64,000 bases of DNA, taken from positions 117,158 through 181,157 of IMG/VR virus record IMGVR_UViG_3300022562_000747; one strand, 5' to 3'. This document shows positions 48,637 to 56,653 of this stretch, piece by piece. Made by a program: the position numbers and the translations under genes. The notes beneath the pieces were generated by a model. The model was not told the DNA's origin. It searched no databases and saw nothing but the letters and a program-made list of their open reading frames with translations. Source of the DNA: a virus. Within the stretch, counting starts at the first letter, position 1, and every line of letters begins with the position of its first letter.

Positions 48637-50050
48637 GATGTATCGTAAAAATCCAATCCTAAACACCGATAGCTACAAGGCTTCGCACTATCTGCAATAT
48701 CCCCCGGGAACAACCAATGTATCATCGTATATTGAAAGCCGGGGCGGGGAATACGATGAAGTTGTATTCTTCGGTTTGCAAGCTTGGCTCAAGGAAAATT
48801 TGATGAATGAGGCAAGCCTAGTTACTATGGCAGATATTGACGATGCCGAGGCGGTCTTTACAGCCCATGGTGAACCTTTCAACCGTAAAGGTTGGGAGCG
48901 CATTGTAAAAGAACACAAGGGTCGATTGCCCCTAAAAATCGAGGCAGTTGATGAAGGGACTGTAATGCCCCCGAGCAACGTTTTGGTTCAGGTGTATAAT
49001 ACCGATCCGGAATTGCCTTGGCTAACGTCATATATCGAAACATCCCTGCTACGGGGAATTTGGTATCCGACTACGGTAGCAACCCGATCCCGATTTATCA
49101 AGAAATTGATCAAGCGATATCTTGATGAAACGGCGGATAATTCCGATGGTTTACCATTCAAGCTACATGATTTTGGGTTTAGGGGTGTTTCATCCTATGA
49201 ATCCGGTGTCTTGGGTGGAATGGGACACTTGGTAAACTTCCTTGGCACCGATACTGTCGGAGCATTAGAAGGGGCAAGAGCCTACTATGATGAACCAATC
49301 GCTGGTTTCTCAATTCCAGCGGCGGAACACTCGACAATTACCGCTTGGGGTAAGGAAAACGAATATAAAGCCTATGAGAATATGATTGATCGATTTGGGG
49401 GTCCGGGAAAACTTGTTGCCGTTGTCTCTGACTCTTACAATATCATGAATGCGGTCAATCAGATTTGGGGTAATGAACTACGGAATAAGATTATGAGATT
49501 TGGCGGAACGTTGGTTATCCGTCCGGACTCTGGAACTCCGTGGATTATTGTTCCGGAAATTCTCAATGCTCTAGGAGAAAAGTTTCCGACTACGGTAAAC
49601 TCCAAGGGTTATAAAATGCTTCCGGATTATCTCCGTATCATTCAGGGGGATGGTATCAATCAGGTATCAATTGGTAAAATTCTTGAAGCCGTCAAGAAAA
49701 ATGGTTGGTCCACTGATAATGTCGCCTTCGGAATGGGAGGAGCAATGTTGCAGGATTTGACTAGAGATACGTTGAGTTTTGCAATGAAAGCAAACGCAAT
49801 CCTGACGGAAGAATCAATGACCTATGAGGGACATTCCGGATGGATCGATGTTTACAAAAAGCCGGTTGGAGATAATGGAAAATCTTCGAAGGCAGGTCGA
49901 TTAGCACTGATCAATCGCAAGGGTAAGTTCGAAACGGTGCCAGTTGAAGTTGCTGACGATTATCCAAATCTCTTGAAGGTTCGTTATAATAAGTATCAGC
50001 TAGAAAATACCACTACCTTCAAGGAAATCCGCGAAAGAGCGGCATTATAA
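48635..50050 (+). CDS. nadV: Nicotinamide phosphoribosyltransferase (NAMPT/NadV)
   Basis: 471 residues, typical NAMPT length. NPILNTDSYKASHYLQYPPGT and SSYIESRGG at the start, FGFRGVSSYESGVLGGMGHL in the middle, then VVSDSYNIMNAVNQIWG, VIRPDSGTP and NVAFGMGGAMLQ are conserved NAMPT blocks. Makes NMN from nicotinamide and PRPP, the first step of NAD+ salvage; the preceding gene completes it. This gene pair corresponds to the NAMPT-NMNAT route (NARP2) shown in phages to restore NAD+ during host immune depletion. Confidence 0.95.
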   Translation: MMYRKNPILNTDSYKASHYLQYPPGTTNVSSYIESRGGEYDEVVFFGLQAWLKENLMNEASLVTMADIDDAEAVFTAHGEPFNRKGWERIVKEHKGRLPLKIEAVDEGTVMPPSNVLVQVYNTDPELPWLTSYIETSLLRGIWYPTTVATRSRFIKKLIKRYLDETADNSDGLPFKLHDFGFRGVSSYESGVLGGMGHLVNFLGTDTVGALEGARAYYDEPIAGFSIPAAEHSTITAWGKENEYKAYENMIDRFGGPGKLVAVVSDSYNIMNAVNQIWGNELRNKIMRFGGTLVIRPDSGTPWIIVPEILNALGEKFPTTVNSKGYKMLPDYLRIIQGDGINQVSIGKILEAVKKNGWSTDNVAFGMGGAMLQDLTRDTLSFAMKANAILTEESMTYEGHSGWIDVYKKPVGDNGKSSKAGRLALINRKGKFETVPVEVADDYPNLLKVRYNKYQLENTTTFKEIRERAAL

Positions 50051-50063
50051 AATAACCAAGATA

Positions 50064-50097
50064 AATACCCCATGGTAACAACCGTGGGGTATTTTTT
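50064..50097. terminator. Terminator between NAMPT and the convergent GIY-YIG gene
   Basis: AATACCCCATGG / CCGTGGGGTATT stem (one mismatch, 12 positions), six-base loop, then TTTT on the plus strand. The T run overlaps the stop codon of the minus-strand gene. Confidence 0.88.
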
Positions 50098-50818
50098 ATG
50101 TTGTAATCCATGATTTTACGAAGAATGCGTTTTTTCTTTGTTCCCAATACAGTTTTCGAGCTTTACTCATTTTTTGTTTAGCTTCATCTGTTTGTTGTTT
50201 TCCAAACATTGGATTATTTGATCCGAGATTATTTTCTTTATGTAAATTATAAGATTTTTTTCTTGCATCTCGCATTTTTTGTTTATGTTCTTCAGATTTA
50301 GGTCTGCCACGTTGAAAATTACTTATTTTGTTTTTTGTTTCTTCTGAAAGTTTTTTACCCAAATTACCTTGTCTGATTTTTTCTATAGTTTCTTTAGAAT
50401 GATTCCGTCCTGTTGATGCAACAAAAAATCGATTCATTATGTTACGATTATAAAACGCTCTTTCTCCATTTGGTAATTTAGCATTGAGAACATCATGGCG
50501 AAATTGTTCTGCGACCTCAGTATATGATAATTCTCTTTTAGTTTCACATAATTTTAGAAATTGAAATCTAAAATTTTCTTTTCCTAATCGTTGAATATCT
50601 TCATTCAACTCGTCTGATGAACTAGTATATTCTTTCCAATCGCTATCTTTTATAATAACCTTACGATTTTTTTTACCCTTTATTTTTTTTCTTTTTCTAA
50701 AACGAAATTGTTTTTTCCCAATATAAGCCTGTCCCGAAAGGATATTTGTAATAATATAAACAACCCCAAAATATTTATTTGGGTCAAAATCGGTATCAAC
50801 TTCCCAATGTCCGTACAT
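50096..50818 (-). CDS. GIY-YIG homing endonuclease with NUMOD3 repeats
   Basis: 240 residues. GVVYIITNILSGQAYIGKKQ is the GIY-YIG core (V-V-Y...A-Y-I-G-K). Catalytic-region continuation: DSDWKEYTSSSDELNEDI, and a Glu-rich FRFQFLKLC strand. C-terminal repeats (GRNHSKETIEKIRQGNLGKKLSEE..., GRPKSEEHKQKMRDARKKS, NPMFGKQQTDEAKQKMS) are NUMOD3 DNA-binding motifs. It lies convergent to NAMPT, a probable target-flanking insertion. Confidence 0.92.
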   Translation of the reverse strand: MYGHWEVDTDFDPNKYFGVVYIITNILSGQAYIGKKQFRFRKRKKIKGKKNRKVIIKDSDWKEYTSSSDELNEDIQRLGKENFRFQFLKLCETKRELSYTEVAEQFRHDVLNAKLPNGERAFYNRNIMNRFFVASTGRNHSKETIEKIRQGNLGKKLSEETKNKISNFQRGRPKSEEHKQKMRDARKKSYNLHKENNLGSNNPMFGKQQTDEAKQKMSKARKLYWEQRKNAFFVKSWITT

Positions 50819-50849
50819 AAATAGTTCCTCAGTTTATAATATATTTATC

Positions 50850-50878
50850 TTGACTTAGAGGGTTTCTTGTGTTACACT
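50850..50878 (+). promoter_or_regulatory. Sigma70-type promoter
   Basis: TTGACT, 17 bases, TACACT; drives the exported-protein gene with GTG start at 50907 (AGAGAGG before it). Confidence 0.7.
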
Positions 50879-50906
50879 TTATCCATACTTAGAAAAGAGA
50901 GGAATA

Positions 50907-51245
50907 GTGCGAAAGTTTTTTATAATATTGGCTTCTTTTTTCATATTCTCCCACACCGCAAACGCTCTAACATCCAAGTTTGATGGGGAATGGGATTTTA
51001 CCATTTATAGCGCCTGTGATAAATCCGAAAATAAAATCAGCATTACTATAAAAGCACCGCGAGTTAATTCGTCTGAAAAAGTTCTTGACTTGGTGGGCGG
51101 AATAAGCGATAATGGTAAGATAGATATCGTTGCTGTTTATAATGGTAAGACCTTTTATACAAAAGGGATTATTATGCAAAAGACCGGAAGCGGTGAATGG
51201 GTATCCGATAATTGTTCCGGAACATGGAAAGCGGAAAAGAAATAA
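50907..51245 (+). CDS. Exported hypothetical protein
   Basis: 112 residues from GTG 50907. Signal peptide MRKFFIILASFFIFSHTANA. Mature part is a small beta protein with two cysteines (C37 and C104), FDGEWDFTIYSACDKSEN and a final SDNCSGTWKAEKK, like lipocalin-type or host-secreted small beta domains. Periplasmic role unknown. Own promoter. Confidence 0.6.
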   Translation: MRKFFIILASFFIFSHTANALTSKFDGEWDFTIYSACDKSENKISITIKAPRVNSSEKVLDLVGGISDNGKIDIVAVYNGKTFYTKGIIMQKTGSGEWVSDNCSGTWKAEKK

Positions 51246-51517
51246 TGGTAATTGAAACTATAAAAACTATCAAGGCATTCAAATGTAGTTCAGGACATCT
51301 TCATGAATCATTTGAAGAAGCAAAAGATTGTGAATTTGATGAATTGGTTTTTGATGCTTTTCAATCTTCTCCGTCCGGGTTTTATCGTGATATAGGTGGA
51401 GATAAAAGAATTAGAGAATTTGCTCAACTTTTACGAGGAAATGTTTATCCAAATTTTCGCAAAAAATTGATAAAAGCTTTGGAATATCTTCAAATACATT
51501 TTGGATTCAATGAATGA
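51245..51517 (+). CDS. Hypothetical protein
   Basis: 90 residues from ATG 51245 (TAATG overlap). FKCSSGHLHESFEEAKDCEFDEL is a pattern seen at the start of short phage proteins. Unknown. Confidence 0.5.
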   Translation: MVIETIKTIKAFKCSSGHLHESFEEAKDCEFDELVFDAFQSSPSGFYRDIGGDKRIREFAQLLRGNVYPNFRKKLIKALEYLQIHFGFNE

Positions 51518-51693
51518 GCAATAAACGCCAAAAATATGCTAATCCCCCCGATTCGGTAACAATGGTGTTCCGCCCCCGAGGAAAATCTCTCAAAAAAGGT
51601 TCTCAAAATCGTCGCGTTATTGCGATTGGTTTGGACGAAAAACGCGAATATTTTTTACATTCAACCAAAGGCTACCGTAATAGGAGAAAATAA
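51514..51693 (+). CDS. Small basic protein (59 aa)
   Basis: ATG 51514 overlaps the upstream TGA. MSNKRQKYANPPDSVTMVFR, then GKSLKKGSQNRRVIAIGLDEK. Basic, probably nucleic-acid binding. Its last codons form the ribosome site (AGGAGA) of the next gene. Confidence 0.55.
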   Translation: MSNKRQKYANPPDSVTMVFRPRGKSLKKGSQNRRVIAIGLDEKREYFLHSTKGYRNRRK

Positions 51694-52163
51694 TGCCTTA
51701 TGTGCCAAGTGAAAAGACCGAAGGAAAACTCGATGATCGTTTTTATCTTGATCCAACAATAAAACAATTAGCCGAAGATATTGCTACTGTAAGTGCAAGA
51801 CACGGTTATGAGGGAGCCTTTGCAGGTGAATTGAATTATTCTCTTACTCGTTTATTGCAAGAACTTCCCCGGGAACTTATCAAACAAAACCAAATCAAGG
51901 AAGAATTGCGTTATTGGATGCAGCCCTTGATGTATGGGGTATTGCTTGATGTTGCCTTAGAGCATAAGCGTCGGGTAAATGTTGCATACGAAGCCGAACA
52001 GATTGTAAAATCCGGTGATTGTTATGATACCCCATATTATACCCGACTTGTTGAAGTAGTCGATAAGGAAGGGAAACATATCGGTTATCAGGAAATTATG
52101 ATGAAACGTTCAAATGATACGCTTTTTGAAGATAAACTACCCCAAAAAATGGTAGTGGAGTGA
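51693..52163 (+). CDS. Conserved phage hypothetical protein (DUF6899-like)
   Basis: 156 residues. Start MPYVPSEKTEG, then AGELNYSLTRLLQELPRELI resembles a conserved phage family that I recall as DUF6899 (GDLNYxITxLL). No activity known. Followed by the deoxyribosyltransferase-like pair. Confidence 0.55.
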   Translation: MPYVPSEKTEGKLDDRFYLDPTIKQLAEDIATVSARHGYEGAFAGELNYSLTRLLQELPRELIKQNQIKEELRYWMQPLMYGVLLDVALEHKRRVNVAYEAEQIVKSGDCYDTPYYTRLVEVVDKEGKHIGYQEIMMKRSNDTLFEDKLPQKMVVE

Positions 52164-52171
52164 GGAGAAAA

Positions 52172-52651
52172 ATGACTTATAAGTATGTTTATCTTGCTGG
52201 TCCTATTATGGGCTGCACTGAGGGGGAAGCGAAAGATTGGCGAAAATTCGTAGCCGACAAGATTGCTCCATATGGAATTGTTGGGGTATCACCTTTACGG
52301 TGTGAACCAATTGTTGGCGAACGTTATAATTTGACGTATGATACCGATCCAAAATTTGGCGCACCCCGAGCAATTGCCGGTAAGAATTATTTCGATGTTC
52401 GCAATTGTGATATGACCTTAGCATATCTTCCCAAACCCGAAGCGGGTAAATATCCATCCCTTGGAACAGTCGGAGAAATTTTCTGGACCAATGGGGTTGG
52501 AAAGCAAACAATTCTAGTTTCAGATGATCCTCTTATCATGAAACATCCGGTTATTGATTCGGTTGTGGCATGGAAATTGGAAAAGCTTCAAGATGCCTGT
52601 GAAGTTATTGTAGGTGTTATGGGAGCATATACGGGAGGAAAAAATGTTTAG
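52172..52651 (+). CDS. Nucleoside 2-deoxyribosyltransferase-like protein 1
   Basis: 159 residues from ATG 52172 (AGGAGA upstream). YKYVYLAGPIMGCTEGEAKDWR at the start, FDVRNCDMTLAYLPK in the middle and LGTVGEIFWTNGVGKQTILVS near the end match the nucleoside 2-deoxyribosyltransferase fold (Y-L-A-G-P; D-x-x-D; G-T-x-x-E catalytic Glu). Might recycle deoxynucleosides or make modified bases. Tandem paralogue follows. Confidence 0.78.
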   Translation: MTYKYVYLAGPIMGCTEGEAKDWRKFVADKIAPYGIVGVSPLRCEPIVGERYNLTYDTDPKFGAPRAIAGKNYFDVRNCDMTLAYLPKPEAGKYPSLGTVGEIFWTNGVGKQTILVSDDPLIMKHPVIDSVVAWKLEKLQDACEVIVGVMGAYTGGKNV

Positions 52652-53054
52652 GACAATTTATCTTTGTGGTCCAATATTTGGATGCACCGATGAAGAATGT
52701 AAGGATTGGCGTGATTATGTAACCAATTTGTGGAAAGATGATTTTCCATTATCTGAACGAAAAACATTGGACCCAATGCGTCGGGATTATCGGGGTCGCA
52801 CCGATGATTTTTACGAAGAACTTGTTGAATTGGACAAGATTGATGTTATGAATAGTGATGTTATTTTGGTCAATTATGATAAGCCTAGCGTTGGCACTAG
52901 TATGGAAATTATGTATGCATGGGAACGAGGTAAATTGGTGGTAGTTGTTACCAAGGAAGGCACCCCGATCAGTCCGTGGATGTTATATCATAGCCATAAA
53001 ATTGCTCATTCATTTTTAGATGCAATCAATTATATAGAGGGATTGAATAAATGA
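52644..53054 (+). CDS. Nucleoside 2-deoxyribosyltransferase-like protein 2
   Basis: 136 residues from ATG 52644 (GGGAGG upstream). FRTIYLCGPIFGCTDEECKDWR, VMNSDVILVNYDKPSVGTSMEIMYAWERGKLVVVV: same motifs as the previous gene, including the Glu of MEI. Shorter. Paralogue made by tandem duplication, overlap eight bases. Confidence 0.8.
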   Translation: MFRTIYLCGPIFGCTDEECKDWRDYVTNLWKDDFPLSERKTLDPMRRDYRGRTDDFYEELVELDKIDVMNSDVILVNYDKPSVGTSMEIMYAWERGKLVVVVTKEGTPISPWMLYHSHKIAHSFLDAINYIEGLNK

Positions 53055-53524
53055 CCAAAATAACCGAGAAATGGGATCGCTTTTATCTGGAATTAGCCGA
53101 GTTTGTTGCAACTAAACTATCCAAAGACCCTTCAACTAAAGTGGGGGCAGTTCTAGTAAATTACGATCATAATAAAGAATTTCTTGGTTATAATGGTTTT
53201 CCCCGGGGTGTGGACGACGATCCAGCCCGATATGATAATCGGGAATTGAAATACAAGATGGTTGTTCATGCCGAAGTGAATGCCATCCTCAAGGCAGGAT
53301 TTTATTCTAAAGGTGGAACATTATATGTTTATCCAGCTTTTTCCCTTCCTCCAATTTGCAATGAATGTGTAAAGTATGCAATTCAAAGTGGAGTCAAGGA
53401 AATTGTTGGATTTGTTCCGACTCCTGAAGATGCCGAAAGAGCAAAACGTTGGCAGGAATCAATTGATATTGCCCGAACAATGTGTGATGAAGCCGGGGTT
53501 ACTTATAGAGGCGTTGTAAGATAA
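53051..53524 (+). CDS. dCMP deaminase family protein
   Basis: 157 residues. STKVGAVLVNYDHNKEFLGYNGFPRGVDD, VVHAEVNAILKAG (zinc His and catalytic Glu), and LPPICNECVKYAIQSG (two zinc cysteines; the usual PCxxC is here ICNEC). Converts dCMP to dUMP, the ThyX substrate. Overlaps the previous gene by four bases in a nucleotide metabolism operon. Confidence 0.9.
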   Translation: MTKITEKWDRFYLELAEFVATKLSKDPSTKVGAVLVNYDHNKEFLGYNGFPRGVDDDPARYDNRELKYKMVVHAEVNAILKAGFYSKGGTLYVYPAFSLPPICNECVKYAIQSGVKEIVGFVPTPEDAERAKRWQESIDIARTMCDEAGVTYRGVVR

Positions 53525-53568
53525 TGGATTTACGTTACATATCGGAACTAAAAAAGGAATGAAACCAA

Positions 53569-54057
53569 ATGAACCAAAAATCAGTACAAAAATTCGTCAA
53601 AAGAGAGAAGAACTTCAAACAGAACTTAAAACCCTCAATAGTAAAGGGAAAAAATATAGCTGATGGAAGTGGTTTAAGATATAATACTGGTAAAAATAAA
53701 CTTGAATTAATTCCTTCAGAATGGGAATGGGCGTTGGGTATGATCTTGACCCGAGGTGCAATAAAATATGATGTAAGAAACTGGGAAAAAGGAATGAGTC
53801 ATTCTTATGTTCTTGGTTCAGGACGCCGCCATTTAGTCAAGTATTTGGCGGGTGAGAGATATGATCCTGAAACTGGTTGCCATCATCTGGCAATGGTTGC
53901 ATGGAACATGTTGGCTCTAATGACCTATGACATTCGGGGTATTGGAGAGGATGATCTAAAGGATGTTGGGAACTTGGAATGGTTGGAAAAAACAGCCGTC
54001 GATCCCGGTCCTGCGTTACAGAAACTAATGGAAGAAAAGAATTTGCAACCTAAATAA
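53569..54057 (+). CDS. DUF5664-like (dATP/dGTP diphosphohydrolase N-terminal type) protein
   Basis: 162 residues. SGLRYNTGKNKLELIPSEW, GAIKYDVRNWEKGMSHSYVLGSGRRHLVKYLAGE and then GCHHLAMVAWNMLALMTYD are the conserved blocks of this phage family. Some members precede MazZ-like domains; here it stands alone. Nucleotide-related role is inferred from context. Confidence 0.75.
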   Translation: MNQKSVQKFVKREKNFKQNLKPSIVKGKNIADGSGLRYNTGKNKLELIPSEWEWALGMILTRGAIKYDVRNWEKGMSHSYVLGSGRRHLVKYLAGERYDPETGCHHLAMVAWNMLALMTYDIRGIGEDDLKDVGNLEWLEKTAVDPGPALQKLMEEKNLQPK

Positions 54058-54261
54058 ATGCTAAATTTGGAAAAAACAATAGTTATAATTGTTGTGGGAT
54101 TTATGCTTTCGAATTGTACCATATCAAAAGATTACTCATTGAGTTTGAGTATTCCAAGCATTCCTCATGATGAAATAGTTCATCCAGATGCATTAGTCTC
54201 ATTGGATAGTTCGCCAGATTTTTCAGGTTTACAAGTAACAATTACTAGGACATTTCCATGA
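54058..54261 (+). CDS. Small lipoprotein
   Basis: 67 residues; start directly after the upstream stop. IVIIVVGFMLSNCTISKDYS has a lipobox-like LSNC. The rest is short and Ser/Pro-rich. It precedes another lipoprotein with four-base overlap. Confidence 0.55.
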   Translation: MLNLEKTIVIIVVGFMLSNCTISKDYSLSLSIPSIPHDEIVHPDALVSLDSSPDFSGLQVTITRTFP

Positions 54262-54821
54262 AAAAGATTATAATTTTTTTCTTATTGGGTCTGATTCTTG
54301 GAAGCTGTGCAGCTACACCCGAAGAAAGACAATTAGTGCGTCAAACTGCGGGTGAAAGTACAACCTTCCAATTACAAGGTACTGATGTAGCTTTAAATCG
54401 TTTGCATCCAATATTTGCAAAACGGTTGTCGTCTGCAATCAAGGAAGCTCGAAAACAAGGATTGAATGTTGGATGTTTTTCAGCATATCGTCCCCCGGGA
54501 TTCAATATCGGGAAATATATAGACAAATATAATTCCCTTCATGCCTATGGTTTGGCTTGTGATGTATATGGTTTGGGGGGTCCAGATGATATAAGGGCAT
54601 TTGTATGGTATCATATTGCCAAGAGACATAATCTTTGGAATCCTTACTATGGAACCAAATCATGGGCATGGGAATATAACCATTATCAGATGTATAAGAA
54701 TATAAAGAAAATTCCCGCCAAATATAAACTTCGGGAAACTATCAAAGATGAAGGTCCTAAAAATATAGTCGATATGTGGCACGAAGGAACTGTGTTATTC
54801 TTTACTCAAATCTTTCATTGA
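54258..54821 (+). CDS. Lipoprotein D-Ala-D-Ala carboxypeptidase-like (M15) protein
   Basis: 187 residues. Signal KKIIIFFLLGLILGSCAATPE with lipobox LGSC. Catalytic pattern SLHAYGLACDVYG (S-x-H-x-x-G-x-A-x-D: zinc His and Asp) and WEYNHYQM (E-x-x-H: catalytic Glu and zinc His) define the M15 peptidase/endolysin fold. A lipid anchor is unusual for a lysis peptidase; it would hold the enzyme on the inner or outer membrane facing peptidoglycan. Confidence 0.82.
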   Translation: MKKIIIFFLLGLILGSCAATPEERQLVRQTAGESTTFQLQGTDVALNRLHPIFAKRLSSAIKEARKQGLNVGCFSAYRPPGFNIGKYIDKYNSLHAYGLACDVYGLGGPDDIRAFVWYHIAKRHNLWNPYYGTKSWAWEYNHYQMYKNIKKIPAKYKLRETIKDEGPKNIVDMWHEGTVLFFTQIFH

Positions 54822-54830
54822 GGATATATT

Positions 54831-55106
54831 ATGGTTGTAACTAAAAATCCTGAAAAATTTACCTTAGATCAGGTTGTTTTCGATGTTCGTGAAGAATTAG
54901 AACGGGCTACATCAATTCATGGTCCGTTCTATTCTCCCCATGAAGGATATGCCGTCTTATTAGAGGAAGTCGATGAATTATGGGACGAAATTAAAAAAGG
55001 AAAGGGTCGTTCTTTATCTTATAAGGGAATGACCGAAGCAATTCAAGTAGCAGCAATGGCAATGCGTTTAGCAATGGACTTATATTATGCCAAACCCAAG
55101 GAATAA
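54831..55106 (+). CDS. MazG-like protein
   Basis: 91 residues. DVREELERATSIHGPFYSPHEGYAVLLEEVDELWDEIKKGKG resembles MazG-type proteins (E-E-x-D-E-L-x-x-E), with TEAIQVAAMAMRLAMD as the second helix. It lacks a clear second acidic pair, so activity is less sure than for the 259 gene. Confidence 0.6.
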   Translation: MVVTKNPEKFTLDQVVFDVREELERATSIHGPFYSPHEGYAVLLEEVDELWDEIKKGKGRSLSYKGMTEAIQVAAMAMRLAMDLYYAKPKE

Positions 55107-55308
55107 ACCTCAAGCCAGAAACCTATTGGATGGAACGGGGGTCACCTATTCCAATCTTTTACGGTTCCTTGAAAATGCAACCAAAGATTTGGAAACGGAA
55201 GGTAAGGAAGATGCTGCCTTTTATTTCGGTCAGTTTCATGATTGGTTGCGAAATCACTACCACCCAAGCAAAAGTTTTATTTATGAATCTCGCATTTTGG
55301 GGTTATGA
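55087..55308 (+). CDS. Hypothetical protein
   Basis: 73 residues, overlapping the MazG-like gene by 20 bases. LLRFLENATKDLETEGKEDAAFYFGQFHDWL. No family recognised. Confidence 0.45.
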   Translation: MPNPRNKPQARNLLDGTGVTYSNLLRFLENATKDLETEGKEDAAFYFGQFHDWLRNHYHPSKSFIYESRILGL

Positions 55309-55439
55309 TGATTTATCCAATCTATAGGAAAATTTGGGAAGAATTTCATAATAAAAAAATTCCAAATGGTTGGCATATACATCATGGAGTAAAAAGAATA
55401 TATAAGGAGAAATCAAGTGCCTTGGCCCCGAAAACATAA
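55305..55439 (+). pseudogene. Truncated HNH endonuclease remnant (44 aa)
   Basis: ATG 55305 in ATGA overlap. YPIYRKIWEEFHNKKIPNGWHIHH looks like the start of HNH_3-type homing endonucleases (YRxIWExxHGxIPxGYxIHHIDGN), but the frame then diverges and stops, without the N-H part. Confidence 0.5.
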
Positions 55440-55509
55440 ACCCCGAACTGGACGCCGCAAGATTGGTTCGAAGAAACGTCGCGCCCGTCATAAGAACAAA
55501 CATAGGTAA
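55417..55509 (+). CDS. 30-residue highly basic peptide
   Basis: GTG 55417 with a strong AAGGAG ribosome site. About half of the residues are Arg, Lys or His (PWPRKHKPRTGRRKIGSKKR and on). Likely binds nucleic acid or ribosome. A similar small basic protein is at 59190. Confidence 0.55.
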   Translation: MPWPRKHKPRTGRRKIGSKKRRARHKNKHR

Positions 55510-55511
55510 AA

Positions 55512-55787
55512 ATGCAAAAGATAGTTTTTTATTGTGATCGATGTGGCACTGATATAATGCATAATGGTGTCTATGATCTTCAGCTAAATTTACATTATAG
55601 TGGTTTGGCTAACGATATAATTTACTTATCCGGAGATTTTTGTGCAGAATGTTATAATATTATCAAACAAAAAATCGGTAAGGAATTAGAATTTAACCGT
55701 TTTCAAACTTATGAGAATATAAGAAAAATTATGGAATGGGATGTTACACCCAAGCCGCCCGAAGATCATCATCCGACAGATTCGTAA
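55512..55787 (+). CDS. Hypothetical protein with paired cysteines
   Basis: 91 residues. FYCDRCGTDIMHNGVYDL and DFCAECYNIIKQKIG: two CxxC pairs, a likely zinc ribbon of a kind common in phage and Gram-positive small proteins. Its 3' end overlaps the convergent lysozyme gene by 44 bases. Confidence 0.6.
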   Translation: MQKIVFYCDRCGTDIMHNGVYDLQLNLHYSGLANDIIYLSGDFCAECYNIIKQKIGKELEFNRFQTYENIRKIMEWDVTPKPPEDHHPTDS

Positions 55788-56391
55788 CATTTAGATCAAG
55801 ACCTTTGTTACCCGGACAACGAATACCGGGAACCCAATGAGGTTCAGGACCTACCCCATCACCAGTATATTGCCATAAGAAGAAATCATCAAACCCATTC
55901 GGGAAACGATAACGCGATCCATATTGGGCAAGCCAAAGCTTATGGGATGTGATGTAATCCCGATCCACTCGATTTAGATCATCAATTGTTTCTTTCAGCT
56001 TATTACCCGAATAGATAATAGCCTTGCGACCCATCTTTTCTTCGATAAGATGCAAGAAATCGACGGCTTGATGAATGGTCATATCAGACCTGCGATTTTC
56101 TTCATAGTCTAAGGCTAAAAGGGTTCGAGGATCAGGTTGAGATGCATCAAGGAATTTATTGACTTGAGCAACGACATTTTCGGCGGAATTGAAATGATAG
56201 GCTCCCCATTCTAATCCAACCGACAAGGCTCCCTCTCTAAATTCATCATACATGGGGTCTTTATAATTGGTGCCTTGGCTGGCTTTGCAAATTATTCCGA
56301 CAATGCCATAATCCTTGACTTTTTGCCAATCTTGACGGTCAATTTCTTCATAATGTGAAATATCGACCACTTTGGGAATGAAATCGGTCAT
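55744..56391 (-). CDS. GH25 lysozyme (endolysin)
   Basis: 215 residues from ATG 56391, about nine bases past GGAGAA; an ATG at 56406 is possible. VVDISHYEEIDRQDWQKVK, GIICKASQGTNYKDP, WGAYHF, LLALDYE (catalytic Asp/Glu), LWLAQYG and FLWQYTGDG are standard GH25 blocks. It hydrolyses the MurNAc-GlcNAc bond. No signal peptide, so it would need a holin, not identified in this window. Confidence 0.92.
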   Translation of the reverse strand: MTDFIPKVVDISHYEEIDRQDWQKVKDYGIVGIICKASQGTNYKDPMYDEFREGALSVGLEWGAYHFNSAENVVAQVNKFLDASQPDPRTLLALDYEENRRSDMTIHQAVDFLHLIEEKMGRKAIIYSGNKLKETIDDLNRVDRDYITSHKLWLAQYGSRYRFPNGFDDFFLWQYTGDGVGPEPHWVPGIRCPGNKGLDLNVTNLSDDDLRAAWV

Positions 56392-56409
56392 TTTGTTGTT
56401 CTCCATTTT

Positions 56410-56422
56410 CCTAAATACTATT
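56410..56422 (+). promoter_or_regulatory. T4-type late promoter
   Basis: CCTAAATACTATT matches the T4 late consensus at 11 of 13 positions. It lies in the 49-base gap between the divergent lysozyme gene and ATG 56441; GGGGAGG follows. The reverse strand reads AATAAATAG, a weaker element. Confidence 0.65.
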
Positions 56423-56440
56423 TATTAGGGGAGGGCTTCT

Positions 56441-56653
56441 ATGGCATCTACAACCGAGGAACGGAAAGCGAAACGTTTGAAACAATTACAAGAAAATGTC
56501 GAAGCCCAAATTCTTATGACGGACGGTCCCGAAGATTTGCTGTTATTAGCCACTATATTCCTAGCTACTGCCAAAAACATCTTTTTATCGAATTTTCCCA
56601 AAGAACATACCCGCGACGTTTTGCATAAGTATGTGGACGATGTTACAAAATGA
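56441..56653 (+). CDS. Hypothetical protein
   Basis: 70 residues, helical. KRLKQLQENVEAQILMTDGPEDLLLLATIFLATAKNIF. No family recognised. Its stop overlaps the start of the repeated promoter copy 2. Confidence 0.5.
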   Translation: MASTTEERKAKRLKQLQENVEAQILMTDGPEDLLLLATIFLATAKNIFLSNFPKEHTRDVLHKYVDDVTK

